A stretch of 64,000 nucleotides of DNA from Arenibacter sp. F20364 (lineage in GTDB: Bacteria; Bacteroidota; Bacteroidia; Flavobacteriales; Flavobacteriaceae). The notes under the pieces were generated by a model. The model made no database searches and was not told the origin of the DNA. It worked only from the letters and a program-made list of their open reading frames with translations. Positions 27,372-36,263 of the stretch are shown piece after piece; positions within the stretch are counted from its first letter, which is position 1, and every line of letters begins with the position of its first letter. A program made the translations under genes and the position numbers. The stretch spans positions 62,001-126,000 of the forward strand of contig NZ_JALKBD010000009.1 of assembly GCF_023015905.1 (NCBI RefSeq). The letters run 5' to 3'.

Positions 27372-28523
27372 TTAATTTGATATTAATTTTTTTCTCTGTT
27401 CTTTCATTTTTTTGGAAACAAGCCCACCCTCCTTTTCTAAGGAAGTAAGAAATTGTTCAGCCGCTTCGGAAATTTCCTTGTTCCCGGATTCCGACAGTGA
27501 TTCTATTTCTCCAATGGATTCAACTGATAATCTGTTCCTGTTATTATTAAGAATATTAAAAGCCTTCTTTAATTGAGACTTATTTAGAGACTCCATAGAA
27601 GAGGTCAAAACAGTTATTGAATTTTTCTCTAACTCCCTGTCGTTAAGCTTGTTCAGTATTTCGTTTTGCATTCGAAATTCAACCTCTTTTAACAAGATTA
27701 TTATTTTGGGTTGATATAGTGTAGAGGACCAAGCCCATTCAGGTATTTTTTCAATAGCAAAAAATGGCACATATGAATTACCTTCAGAAATTAACCTGAT
27801 AAGATTTGGTGTATACTGTTCATTTCCTGTGTCAATCTTGTTCAAGGCATAAAATTGAAGGTGATAATTGTCGGAATTCAACATCCAGATCTTTAATTTT
27901 TCATTCATCAAAGATTCTGTATGGGCAGTAATTTTATCAGCCACCTCTCCATTGACGATATGCCACAAGGTATGTGAGCTGTAAACTGCACCCCTTACCA
28001 CTGCCCCACTAAGGGATTTATACGTTGCTCCAGCTACGCCATCTATAACCTCAGATTTAATTTCAATACTGTGATCTACCAAATCCTCGGCCTTGTAATT
28101 GGCCAGTAAGGAGGTTTTATCCCTTAAAATTTCCTTCATTTTATCATGATCCTCCTTGGTAAACTTAATATGATCAAATTTGGTTAAAGGATCTAAAGCT
28201 GTCTCCTTATAATCCATGAAGTTTCCCAACAAATCCCAATATACCTCCGCAACCAAATTATAACATACACCTTCCTCACACACCGGTGTAACCACATTAC
28301 TGTAATATTTAATAGGTTCGGCTTCTGAATTGAAAATCAAATCCACTTCCAGCATAACGGAATCCTTGGTATAAGCTACAAACGCTTTCTCTTTTTTAAT
28401 TGTTGGATTTTGCCGTTCCATGGACATAAAAAGTAAAAGAAGAATGAGAAGCAACACAAACCTTGAAGCGCGGCAGAACTCGACATACTTTTTACTACCA
28501 CTGGAAAATTGAGTTTTTGACAT
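27372..28523 (-). CDS. Membrane-anchored protein with FMN-bind-like motif and helical C-terminus
   Basis: The open frame extends to a GTG at 28535, but the ATG at 28523 is preferred because bases 28525-28554 are a tandem repeat. The resulting 383 residues have one membrane helix near 22-36. Around residue 165, VIDGVAGATYKSLSG resembles the D-x-V-S-GAT-x-S site where FMN is covalently attached in FMN_bind domains, with Ala in place of Ser. The remaining 200 residues are helical and HEAT-like. It sits between two Tat-exported oxidoreductases, so a flavin electron carrier is plausible but unproved. Confidence 0.6.
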   Translation of the reverse strand: MSKTQFSSGSKKYVEFCRASRFVLLLILLLLFMSMERQNPTIKKEKAFVAYTKDSVMLEVDLIFNSEAEPIKYYSNVVTPVCEEGVCYNLVAEVYWDLLGNFMDYKETALDPLTKFDHIKFTKEDHDKMKEILRDKTSLLANYKAEDLVDHSIEIKSEVIDGVAGATYKSLSGAVVRGAVYSSHTLWHIVNGEVADKITAHTESLMNEKLKIWMLNSDNYHLQFYALNKIDTGNEQYTPNLIRLISEGNSYVPFFAIEKIPEWAWSSTLYQPKIIILLKEVEFRMQNEILNKLNDRELEKNSITVLTSSMESLNKSQLKKAFNILNNNRNRLSVESIGEIESLSESGNKEISEAAEQFLTSLEKEGGLVSKKMKEQRKKLISN

Positions 28524-28524
28524 A

Positions 28525-28554
28525 CATTTCTTCACATTTCTTCACATTTCTTCA
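28525..28554 (-). repeat. Three perfect 10-base tandem repeats at a gene start
   Basis: On the minus strand the unit TGAAGAAATG occurs three times without mismatch in the 40-base gap before the ATG at 28523. Two of the repeats create ATGTGA start-stop elements, and the third ATG is out of frame with the gene. Copy number could change by slippage and alter translation or spacing. Confidence 0.6.
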
Positions 28555-28563
28555 ATAAAACTA

Positions 28564-29883
28564 TTACCCCTTAGGCAATTCCCAACCATTATGATAATGG
28601 GCCGGAATTAAATCGTTGGCTTTATCTTCTGAGAATTGTCCGGAATAATTGTCCCAATATATTCTATTACCCGTTTTAAAAGCTATATTTCCCATATGGC
28701 ATACCAAAGCGGCATCATACCCCACTTGTAAAGGAGCCTTTAATTTGGAACCGTCCCTGGATTTCACCGCTTCAATAAAATTCACGGTATGCTTATCCAA
28801 ACCGCTACCTTGGTTTTTTTGTAATGGTATACTTTGCATCTTATCCTTTTCAGATATCACCTCCCAACCTTTGCGGTCCAAAACCAGGGTTCCATTGTTG
28901 CCGATAAACGAAATACCGTGATTGCGTCCGTAATTGCCATTGTCTATGCCTGTAGCATGCTCCCACAAAATTGAAAAACCATCATACTCATAAACGGTCT
29001 GCAAGGTATCCGGTGTTTCTGAAGCATCATCGGGATAGGCAAACTTTCCCCCTAGTGCCATCACCGATTTTGGGGTGTTGGCTTTCATTCCATACAGGGC
29101 ATAATCCATAAGATGCACCCCCCAATCTGTCATTAACCCGCCGGCATAATCCCAGTACCATCTAAAATTAAAATGGAACCTGTTGGCATTAAACGGTCTC
29201 TTGGGTGCCGGTCCCAACCACATGTCATAATCCACTCCGGCAGGAGCGGCAGTATCCGACAAAACTGGGATAGACCCCATCCAACCCTGATAGGCCCAAG
29301 CTTTTGCCAAACGAATTTCTCCCAATTTTCCCGAATGGACAAAATCTATGGCATCTACAAAATGAGGCTGACTCCTTTGCCACTGCCCTATTTGCACCAT
29401 TCGATCGCTTGCCCGAACAGAATTCAGCATAAGGTTGCATTCCTCAATGGAATTGGCCAAAGGTTTTTCACAATACACATCCTTTCCCGCTTTAACGGCA
29501 TCGGAAAGCTGCAGACAATGCCAATGATCCGGAGTACCAATGATTACAACATCTACATCCTTATCTTCCAATAATTTTCGATAATCCTTATATAATTTAG
29601 GCTTCTTTATTCCGGCCTTTTCCAAATCGGCCGTTCTCTTTTTTAATACACTATTATCTACATCGCACAAAGCCACCACCTGAATTTCGCTCATTTTAAG
29701 CATGGAAGTCAAATCGCTAAAACCCATGCCATTGCAACCAATAAGTCCTACCCCTATTCTGTCGTTTGGACTTGTCTTCCTTCGTATGGAAGCCAATAAG
29801 TCCATTGGAAATAAAAATGCCGAAGCTGTCCCTACAGCCATAAGGGAACCCTGCTTAATGAATTTTCTTCTATTGTGAATCAT
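28564..29883 (-). CDS. Gfo/Idh/MocA-family oxidoreductase with Tat signal
   Basis: The protein has 439 residues. The N-terminus NRRKFIKQGSLMAVG is a twin-arginine signal. The Rossmann domain has GVGLIGCNGMG, VVALCDVD, VVIIGTPDHWHCLQ and the catalytic-type Lys in DVYCEKPLANS. The C-terminal half has WYWDYAGGLMTDWGVHLMDYA, typical of the exported Gfo/Idh group found in Bacteroidota and Planctomycetota. Such enzymes oxidise or epimerise sugars using tightly bound NAD(P). It is the first gene of a leftward operon with the FMN-bind-like and FAD proteins. Confidence 0.92.
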   Translation of the reverse strand: MIHNRRKFIKQGSLMAVGTASAFLFPMDLLASIRRKTSPNDRIGVGLIGCNGMGFSDLTSMLKMSEIQVVALCDVDNSVLKKRTADLEKAGIKKPKLYKDYRKLLEDKDVDVVIIGTPDHWHCLQLSDAVKAGKDVYCEKPLANSIEECNLMLNSVRASDRMVQIGQWQRSQPHFVDAIDFVHSGKLGEIRLAKAWAYQGWMGSIPVLSDTAAPAGVDYDMWLGPAPKRPFNANRFHFNFRWYWDYAGGLMTDWGVHLMDYALYGMKANTPKSVMALGGKFAYPDDASETPDTLQTVYEYDGFSILWEHATGIDNGNYGRNHGISFIGNNGTLVLDRKGWEVISEKDKMQSIPLQKNQGSGLDKHTVNFIEAVKSRDGSKLKAPLQVGYDAALVCHMGNIAFKTGNRIYWDNYSGQFSEDKANDLIPAHYHNGWELPKG

Positions 29884-29930
29884 GGAATCAAAGTTTAAAT
29901 AAGTCCTTAATGTACAAAATATTACAACAA

Positions 29931-29959
29931 AAAAGCACCAACTTTGGGTTGGTGCTTTT
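29931..29959 (-). terminator. Terminator of the DUF1573-yajC operon
   Basis: A 12-bp stem AAAAGCACCAAC / GTTGGTGCTTTT with a 5-base loop lies 21 bases beyond the yajC stop. On the minus strand it is followed by a T-rich tract. Confidence 0.8.
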
Positions 29960-29979
29960 ATTATAGTACGAGAAAAAAA

Positions 29980-30267
29980 TTATTTCTTTTCAGGCTCGTT
30001 TACCTTCTTGCTCATCTCCATGGATATGGCGGTACGATCAAATTTTATCTTACCGGCCATAGTTTCAATAACACAGGAAAAATCATTGTCGTTCAAATCG
30101 ACTATTTTACCGTGCATACCACTCTTGGTAACAACTTTATCTCCCTTTTTTAATTCTTCGGTAAATTTCTTCTCTTGTTTTTGACGCTTTCTTTGTGGTG
30201 CGATCATAAAAAAATACACCACTACAAACATCAGTATGAGTGGAAGATATGGATATTGTTCTAACAT
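29980..30267 (-). CDS. yajC: Sec translocon accessory protein YajC
   Basis: The protein has 95 residues. One N-terminal membrane helix (YLPLILMFVVVYFFMIAPQ) is followed by the conserved RKRQKQEKKFTEELKKGDKVV and the small beta domain TKSGMHGKIVDLNDN. YajC joins SecDF in the inner-membrane translocase. It lies 14 bases after the DUF1573 lipoprotein gene, an arrangement conserved in Flavobacteriaceae, where coaE often follows. Here coaE is absent and a terminator comes next. Confidence 0.95.
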   Translation of the reverse strand: MLEQYPYLPLILMFVVVYFFMIAPQRKRQKQEKKFTEELKKGDKVVTKSGMHGKIVDLNDNDFSCVIETMAGKIKFDRTAISMEMSKKVNEPEKK

Positions 30268-30281
30268 AATTTTATGTGTAC

Positions 30282-30755
30282 TTATTTAACAGGACCTACA
30301 GGACCTGCTCCTTTTGGAGTTACAAATGCTTTTATTCTAAGTGTTTCGGTTCCTTTACTGGTATTGGCGGTAACGGTTATAGTCTTGGTTACCTGATTTT
30401 GTCCAGAACCGTTAAATTTCACCAACATCTCACCTTTTTCACCTGGAGCTATAGGTGTATTTTTTGGATACTCAGGAATGGTACAACCACAGCTACTTTT
30501 TGCGTCGGTAATGATCAAAGGAGCATCGCCGGTATTTGTAAATGTAAAAATAGTTTCCTGGGGCGCATTTTGATCTATAGATCCAAAATCGTGCTCTACT
30601 TTATCGAATTCCATAACCGGAAGACTTTTGGCGGCTGCATCCCTTTCGGCAGCTACTTCTACATTGGAAGCTTCAATTTTACTGGAGGCCTTTTCCTTAC
30701 AGGAAGAAAGGACAAGAACAGAAATAATACTTAAAGTCAAGAAAATTCTTTTCAT
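30282..30755 (-). CDS. DUF1573-domain lipoprotein
   Basis: The protein has 157 residues, with lipobox VLSSC at about residues 15-19. The DUF1573 Ig-like/ASH fold spans about 45-145: FDKVEHDFGSID, TIFTFTNTGDAPLIITDAKSSCGCT and KGEMLVKFNGSGQ. This domain is very common in Bacteroidota surface and periplasmic proteins, but its role is unknown. It is co-transcribed with yajC from a promoter whose -33 box lies inside the end of nusB. Confidence 0.93.
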   Translation of the reverse strand: MKRIFLTLSIISVLVLSSCKEKASSKIEASNVEVAAERDAAAKSLPVMEFDKVEHDFGSIDQNAPQETIFTFTNTGDAPLIITDAKSSCGCTIPEYPKNTPIAPGEKGEMLVKFNGSGQNQVTKTITVTANTSKGTETLRIKAFVTPKGAGPVGPVK

Positions 30756-30871
30756 CTGTTAAATTTTAATTATTGATTAATAGGTCAGATGCAATTCGCA
30801 ATAAATCTTCTTGGTTAGGAAATTTCAAGAATTTCTATGGCTCATTTCACCGCTATTAATTTTTGTTTGCG

Positions 30872-30901
30872 CAAAATTAAGGAATATTTGTTTATAACAA
30901 A
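30872..30901 (-). promoter_or_regulatory. TTTG-N18-TAnnTTTG promoter for DUF1573-yajC
   Basis: On the minus strand TTTG (30898-30901) and TAATTTTG (30872-30879) are 18 bases apart, close to the Bacteroidota consensus. The -33 box overlaps the last codons of nusB. A leader of about 110 bases would precede the lipoprotein start. Confidence 0.7.
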
Positions 30902-31839
30902 CCTCTACCTACTTTTTTTAGTTTGCCATCCTCCTTGTATTCCCTTACCAACTTATCCAGAATTCCGTTGATGAATATGCTGCTTTTGGGGGTGGAATAT
31001 TCCTTGGCAATTTCCAAGAACTCGTTTATGGTTACTCTTTCCGGTATCGATGGAAAATTGAGAAGTTCACAAATTGCCATTTTCAATAGTATGGCATCAA
31101 TATCCGCAATCCTATCCTTGTCCCAATTAGGAGTTTTACCTTCTATCTCCTGTTCCAATTTGGCATTGTTCAAAAGTGTTTTCGTCAAAAGCCTATTGGC
31201 ATATACCATATCGTCATCATCCTTAAGAAGTGGCGGTAAAAAATAAGAAGGAACACTACTTTCCTTTACTTTTTTAAACTGCTTTAGGAGGTAGGTATTT
31301 ACAATGGGGATATCATCTACCCATGTTAATTTGTCATCTTCAAAATAATCGTATATCTTTTCGTTGGGCGCAATTATCTCCCGGAACAAATCAACGATTA
31401 GTTTTTTGTCCTCCTCATAGGAACTGTCTGTATTGGACATATATTTGGCATATATATCACTTCCCATAACCTCATTGTAAATTATCCTGATATACTCTTC
31501 GTTCAAATACCAATTGTTCAATTTTCTTTTGGACAATTCATCCTTTAAAGACTTGTTCCCGGCAATTTGAAGCAAAAGTTTATTTCCAAGGAATTTCTCC
31601 TTGTTGGGATAGGAATCCTCAGTGTTTTTGAGATATTTTTTTGAGGAAAGGTTTAACTGATTCTCCGCCCTTTCATGTAATTCAATGAAAAGACTCAGCA
31701 TTAACAGGTAAAGAGTGTACATGTTCTCTATGCTTACTTTCAAAAATTTCTCTTGTTTTTCAAGGGAATCATCCTTTGATTGCGTCAATGCATAAATACA
31801 TTGCATAACTTTAACCCTAATGTGCCTTCTTGTAAGCAT
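30892..31839 (-). CDS. nusB: Transcription antitermination factor NusB
   Basis: The protein has 315 residues, about twice the length of Escherichia coli NusB (139). The long form, with an N-terminal helical extension, is usual in Bacteroidota. The start MLTRRHIRVKVMQCIYALTQ and the C-terminal core (ILLKMAICELLNFPSIPERVTINEFLEIAKEYS-like region, then FINGILDKL) match NusB. NusB with NusE promotes antitermination of rRNA transcription. It diverges from the ABC exporter gene. Confidence 0.95.
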   Translation of the reverse strand: MLTRRHIRVKVMQCIYALTQSKDDSLEKQEKFLKVSIENMYTLYLLMLSLFIELHERAENQLNLSSKKYLKNTEDSYPNKEKFLGNKLLLQIAGNKSLKDELSKRKLNNWYLNEEYIRIIYNEVMGSDIYAKYMSNTDSSYEEDKKLIVDLFREIIAPNEKIYDYFEDDKLTWVDDIPIVNTYLLKQFKKVKESSVPSYFLPPLLKDDDDMVYANRLLTKTLLNNAKLEQEIEGKTPNWDKDRIADIDAILLKMAICELLNFPSIPERVTINEFLEIAKEYSTPKSSIFINGILDKLVREYKEDGKLKKVGRGLL

Positions 31840-31879
31840 TTTTAAAGAACTTTAGTAAAATAAATAAAACTTTCGGGTA

Positions 31880-31887
31880 CAAAAATA
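31880..31887 (-). promoter_or_regulatory. -7 promoter box of nusB
   Basis: On the minus strand TATTTTTG fits TAnnTTTG, 41 bases before the nusB start. No clear -33 box was seen. Confidence 0.5.
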
Positions 31888-31946
31888 GGATTATATTTTT
31901 TAATCCGAACTACCTTTTTCGGTATTATCTTATGTGTTTTATAACA

Positions 31947-31975
31947 TTTGGTTTAGATCCAAAAAACTATCTTTG
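31947..31975 (+). promoter_or_regulatory. TTTG-N17-TAnnTTTG promoter of the ABC exporter
   Basis: TTTG (31947-31950) and TATCTTTG (31968-31975) form a near-ideal Bacteroidota promoter. Transcription would begin near 31982, which excludes the upstream ATG at 31932 and supports the start at 32019. Confidence 0.75.
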
Positions 31976-32018
31976 CCGAATTGTAAACCTTAATCCTTCA
32001 ATTCCTGTTTCATATCGG

Positions 32019-33773
32019 ATGAAAGAACTTAAACATCTAAATAAATATTTTAAGAAGTACCGATTTAAGCTCCTTGTTGGTATTATAATTACCATGATAG
32101 CCCGAATTTTTCAATTGGTTATGCCTTCTTACGTGAAAAAGTCCATTGAAGTGGTAGAAGGTTTTATAGGTAACGACATTCTGAAGGGCGAAGCCAAGGA
32201 AATGTTATTGGAATACATTCTTATCATAGTGGGAGCCGCATTATTGTCGGGCTTTTTTACATTTCTAATGAGGCAGACCATTATCAATGTTTCCAGGTAT
32301 ATTGAGTATGACTTAAAGAACGAAGTCTTTGACCATTATCAGCTATTAAGTCTCAATTTTTACAAAAAAAATAGGACAGGGGATTTAATGAACAGGATCA
32401 GCGAGGATGTGAATCAGGTAAGGTTGTATGGTGGCCCTGCCATTATGTACGGTATTCAAACGCTAACACTTTTTGTTTGTCTGGTTCCGCTTATGTTTAT
32501 AAAAGCACCTGTATTGGCACTCTACGCATTGCTTCCATTACCTATCCTTTCGGTTTTAATCTACCAGATCAGCAAAATAATTCATAAACGAAGCACAATC
32601 GTGCAGGAGTTCCTTTCTTCCCTATCCACATTTACCCAAGAATCCTTTTCAGGAATTTCGGTTATTAAAGCCTACGCCCTGGAACCCAAGGTAAATACTG
32701 AATTGAAAAATTTGGCCCTGGACGGAAAAAATAAAAGTATGGATCTGGCCAAGGTAAATGCTTGGTTTTTTCCACTGATGATCCTTTTGATCGGAATCAG
32801 TAATATTTTCGTCATCTACATTGGTGGCAAACAATATATTGATGGAGAAATAGCATCTATTGGTATAATTGCGGAGTTTATTCTATATGTCAACATGCTT
32901 ACATGGCCAGTAGCGGTAGTGGGTTGGGTTACGTCTATAGTACAACGGGCAGAAGCTTCACAAAAAAGGATAAATCAGTTTTTGCAGGAAGAACCCAATA
33001 TTATAAGTACTGTAAATAAGGAAACTCCCATAAAAGGAAAGATCGAGTTTAAGAATGTAACCTTCACTTACGAAGATACCAACATTACTGCCTTGAACAA
33101 TATCTCTTTTACCATAAATAAGGGCGAGACCGTAGCCATTCTTGGAAAAACGGGGTCTGGAAAATCGACCATATTGGATCTAATTGCCCGTTTGTATGAT
33201 ATTGACTCAGGAGAAATTCTAATAGATGATGTTCCTATCAAGGAATTAAATCTGCAGAGCTTGCGACAATCCATAGGAGCAGTTCCCCAGGATGCTTTTC
33301 TGTTCTCCGATACCATAAAGAACAATATTAAGTTTGGCAAAGAAAAATCAACTGATGAGGAAATTATTGCCGTGGCCAAGAAAGCGGTGGTACATGAGAA
33401 TATCATGGGCTTTACCAAACAATATGAGACCATCTTGGGAGAACGGGGCATTACTTTGAGTGGAGGTCAGAAACAACGTGTTTCCATTGCCCGTGCCTTA
33501 CTTAAAGACCCTCAGATCTACCTTTTTGATGATTGCCTTTCAGCAGTTGACACCGAAACAGAAGAAGAAATTCTAAATCAGTTAAAAAAAGAGTCTAAAA
33601 ATAAGACTACTCTTATTGTGAGCCATAGGGTTTCTTCGGCTAAAAACGCAGACAAAATTTTAGTTTTAGAGGGCGGAAAATTAATGCAGGAGGGTACCCA
33701 TGATGAATTAAATTCTATTGAAGGATACTACAAAGAGCTGTATATGCACCAACTTTCTGAGAAAGAAAAATAG
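32019..33773 (+). CDS. ABC exporter, fused permease-ATPase
   Basis: The start at 32019 is chosen because a promoter lies between it and the longer open frame; it gives 584 residues. The N-terminal 310 hold six membrane helices of the ABC type I exporter fold. The ATPase domain has Walker A AILGKTGSGKSTILD, Q-loop AVPQDAFLFS, signature LSGGQKQRVSIARALL and Walker B IYLFDDCLSAVD. Homodimers of this MsbA/LmrA-like class export lipids, drugs or peptides. No adjacent accessory gene reveals the substrate. Confidence 0.95.
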   Translation: MKELKHLNKYFKKYRFKLLVGIIITMIARIFQLVMPSYVKKSIEVVEGFIGNDILKGEAKEMLLEYILIIVGAALLSGFFTFLMRQTIINVSRYIEYDLKNEVFDHYQLLSLNFYKKNRTGDLMNRISEDVNQVRLYGGPAIMYGIQTLTLFVCLVPLMFIKAPVLALYALLPLPILSVLIYQISKIIHKRSTIVQEFLSSLSTFTQESFSGISVIKAYALEPKVNTELKNLALDGKNKSMDLAKVNAWFFPLMILLIGISNIFVIYIGGKQYIDGEIASIGIIAEFILYVNMLTWPVAVVGWVTSIVQRAEASQKRINQFLQEEPNIISTVNKETPIKGKIEFKNVTFTYEDTNITALNNISFTINKGETVAILGKTGSGKSTILDLIARLYDIDSGEILIDDVPIKELNLQSLRQSIGAVPQDAFLFSDTIKNNIKFGKEKSTDEEIIAVAKKAVVHENIMGFTKQYETILGERGITLSGGQKQRVSIARALLKDPQIYLFDDCLSAVDTETEEEILNQLKKESKNKTTLIVSHRVSSAKNADKILVLEGGKLMQEGTHDELNSIEGYYKELYMHQLSEKEK

Positions 33774-33853
33774 AAAAATGTTGTTAGATTAGGTTTTTTT
33801 TTTCACTTTTGACAGATATATACCTATCAAAAATTAACTATACACTACACGAA

Positions 33854-34225
33854 ATGAGCGATAAAGATTTAATGGACCAAGAAGAAATTTATTCAAAAGT
33901 TTTAAGAGCAGGAAGAAGAACTTATTTTTTCGATGTTAGAAGCACAAAAGCAGGAGATTACTATTTAACTGTTACCGAAAGCAAAAAGTTCACCCATGAT
34001 GATGGTTCTTTTCATTACAAAAAGCACAAGATTTATTTGTACAAAGAAGACTTTACCGCCTTTAAGGAGAATTTGGATGAGATGATGGATTACATTATCG
34101 ATGAAAAAGGTACAGAGGTTATTTCCGAACGTCACCAAAAAGATTTTAAGAAGGAAGATTCTGAAGAAAATGGATCTATCAGTTCTACAGACAGCTTTAC
34201 TGATGTAAGCTTTGACGATATTTAA
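33854..34225 (+). CDS. PUR-family nucleic-acid-binding protein (DUF3276)
   Basis: The ATG at 33854 is chosen over an upstream TTG (33809), giving 123 residues. The core EIYSKVLRAGRRTYFFDVR, AGDYYLTVTESKK and KHKIYLYKEDFTAFKENLDEMMDYI matches the bacterial PUR-alpha-like DUF3276 family of Bacteroidota and spirochaetes. PUR domains bind single-stranded DNA and RNA. The C-terminal tail is acidic and Ser-rich. It lies 80 bases after the ABC exporter and ends at a strong terminator. The cellular role is not established. Confidence 0.9.
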   Translation: MSDKDLMDQEEIYSKVLRAGRRTYFFDVRSTKAGDYYLTVTESKKFTHDDGSFHYKKHKIYLYKEDFTAFKENLDEMMDYIIDEKGTEVISERHQKDFKKEDSEENGSISSTDSFTDVSFDDI

Positions 34226-34251
34226 TCCTTTTATTAACTATTAAAATATAG

Positions 34252-34282
34252 CGGTCCCTCCAAGCAGGGGCCGTTTTTTTTT
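34252..34282 (+). terminator. Rho-independent terminator after the PUR-family gene
   Basis: The stem CGGTCCCT / AGGGGCCG, with one G-U pair and a 6-base loop, is followed by nine T. Confidence 0.85.
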
Positions 34283-34299
34283 ACTCTAACGCGACCTTC

Positions 34300-35343
34300 T
34301 CAAAACAATTTAACCAGGACGATGCTTAGAGTTAAGTGGACCAAGCAGATAATTAAGGCAACCGACACATTTAGGACGGCAAGCATGCCCAAGAACATTA
34401 TCAAATAGAAGAAAGGATAAAATATTAAGGCAAACATGAATCGGCTGGTACTCATAAATTCCGGTTCGCTTACTTTGGGCTTAATCAAGTAAGTCCACAA
34501 TAAGACCACAGGAAGATTCAGTACTACAAAACTATACTTATATAAGTATTTAATAGCCGAAACCCTAGGCCGTACATTGGTCTTGGAAGCAAGTGCAGTA
34601 TCTTCTTCCAAAAGAAGGTTAACTGTTGCCGGACTTAAATAATCCACATTGGCTTTATTTAATTTCCTCAATACACCACTGTACCCTTCCTCCACTTCTA
34701 TATGGGTGGTGAGTTTTTTTAGGCGTTGATACACTTCCTCCTTAAGTCGGTTTGCCGATCCCAATAAATCCTCTTTGTGAAAAAATTCCTGGACCTTTAT
34801 CTCCTTTCCAAAATACAATGCCGCCTTATCCGGAAACTTTGCGGCCTTGGCGTAGTTCACGCCTATAGGGATAATACCTATGTCCAATGAAGGATTACTT
34901 TCCAAAGCCATAAACAAAATACGGGTAAACCCTTTGCTCAAAGGTCGGACCCGACGCTTTAAAGAGTGGTTCCCCTCTGGAAAAACAAGTATGACCTCCC
35001 CATTTTGGAGTAGATTGGAGCAACGTTCAAAAATGGCATTATTTCCTTTTAGGGAATCCTTTCCGTCCCTAATCCTATAGACGGGAACCATTTGTAAAAA
35101 TTCGAAGAAAATCTTTAAAACAGAGGTCTTAAAAACATCCGATCTAGTCAAGAAATAAGGTTTCCTATTACAGTGGGTTGCTATCAACAGGGCATCGAGC
35201 AAAGCATTTTGATGATTTGCCAAAAACATAATAGGTTTTCCCGAAGGTACGTTTGGCAAGCCCTCAATTTTTATTTTGGAAAAATAGAAAATCAATGCTG
35301 TGCGCATCCAAATCCAAATAACAAGATATCCTATTTTTCTCAA
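34300..35343 (-). CDS. Membrane acyltransferase (PlsC/GPAT-like)
   Basis: The protein has 347 residues. The acyltransferase domain (about 20-210) has MFLANHQNALLDALLIATH, PVYRIRDGKDSLKGNN, VFPEGNHS and a later GIIPIGVNY. The catalytic pair is spaced H-x5-D rather than H-x4-D, as in yeast-type glycerol-3-phosphate acyltransferases and a common Bacteroidota subgroup. Two or three membrane helices lie at the C-terminus. It transfers acyl chains to glycerol- or lysophosphate acceptors. It overlaps the symporter gene by 4 bases and is last in a four-gene operon. Confidence 0.88.
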   Translation of the reverse strand: MRKIGYLVIWIWMRTALIFYFSKIKIEGLPNVPSGKPIMFLANHQNALLDALLIATHCNRKPYFLTRSDVFKTSVLKIFFEFLQMVPVYRIRDGKDSLKGNNAIFERCSNLLQNGEVILVFPEGNHSLKRRVRPLSKGFTRILFMALESNPSLDIGIIPIGVNYAKAAKFPDKAALYFGKEIKVQEFFHKEDLLGSANRLKEEVYQRLKKLTTHIEVEEGYSGVLRKLNKANVDYLSPATVNLLLEEDTALASKTNVRPRVSAIKYLYKYSFVVLNLPVVLLWTYLIKPKVSEPEFMSTSRFMFALIFYPFFYLIMFLGMLAVLNVSVALIICLVHLTLSIVLVKLF

Positions 35344-36260
35344 ACAAGTTCTTCTTTATCAATTGGAAAATACCCCCAAAAAGTGGCCAAACTCAATCCA
35401 GATATCAAATGCCATATTCCCCAGAAGGCGGCCAAAAGAGCCATTCCGCCCATTCCGTCAAAAAAAGTAAAAATGAGCAGCAATCCCAGTCCTGAATTCT
35501 GTATCCCGGTTTCTATGGCAATTGTTCTTTTATCCACTAGTGAAAGCTTAAAAAGTTTGGCTACGGAGTAACCTGTAACAAACGCCAATAGATTATGTAT
35601 CACCACTATCCAAAAAACGTAGAGTACATACTCCATAAAAACATCCCTGTTGTCATACAATGCCAAAAAAATAAGCATAACAAAGAACATTAGGGAAAGC
35701 ACCTTTAAGACCTTGGCAATTTTGGATGCCCATCCTGGTCTGATATGATTTATCCACATACCCAAAACTAAAGGCAAGCCCAAAAGCAGTGCCACTAGTT
35801 TCACCATAGAAAAAGGTGCAATGGCAACTTCTTGTAAGATGGAAGCGGTAGGCCCATAAAGCGAACCCCACATCTGAAGGTTCAATGGGGTCATAAGCAC
35901 AGCCAATAAAGTAGCTACCGCCGTTAAGCTAACGGACAATGCCGTATTTCCCCCGGCCAAATGCGTTATAAAGTTGGAAATATTGCCCCCTGGACAGGCA
36001 GCGACCATAAACATTCCCAATGCTATACTGGGCAAAGGCTCCACCAGCAAAACCAATATAAAGGTTACCGCGGGCAATAATACAAACTGACTTAAAACAC
36101 CAATAAATAGAGGTTTAGGTTTTTTGGCCAAACTCCTAAAATCATCAATGGATATATCCAAAGCTATCCCGAACATCACCAAGGCCAATGCCACGTTTAG
36201 CACCCAAAGTGATTGTTCGTTAAAATCTATATGGATATTATCCAGATGGGTAGTTATCAA
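35340..36260 (-). CDS. Bile acid:sodium symporter family transporter
   Basis: The protein has 306 residues and about nine or ten membrane helices. Family motifs include ALVMFGIALDISIDDFRSL, ACPGGNISNFITHLAGGN with the sodium-site region, and IAIETGIQNSGLGLLLIFTF. Bacterial members carry bile-acid-like anions, pantoate or other organic acids with sodium. It overlaps the acyltransferase gene and follows the tRNA-binding protein by 3 bases. The substrate is unknown. Confidence 0.92.
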   Translation of the reverse strand: MITTHLDNIHIDFNEQSLWVLNVALALVMFGIALDISIDDFRSLAKKPKPLFIGVLSQFVLLPAVTFILVLLVEPLPSIALGMFMVAACPGGNISNFITHLAGGNTALSVSLTAVATLLAVLMTPLNLQMWGSLYGPTASILQEVAIAPFSMVKLVALLLGLPLVLGMWINHIRPGWASKIAKVLKVLSLMFFVMLIFLALYDNRDVFMEYVLYVFWIVVIHNLLAFVTGYSVAKLFKLSLVDKRTIAIETGIQNSGLGLLLIFTFFDGMGGMALLAAFWGIWHLISGLSLATFWGYFPIDKEELV

Positions 36261-36263
36261 AAA

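Noticed and set aside
31932-32018. Longer start for the ABC exporter
   Set aside because: A near-consensus promoter at 31947-31975 lies inside that extension.
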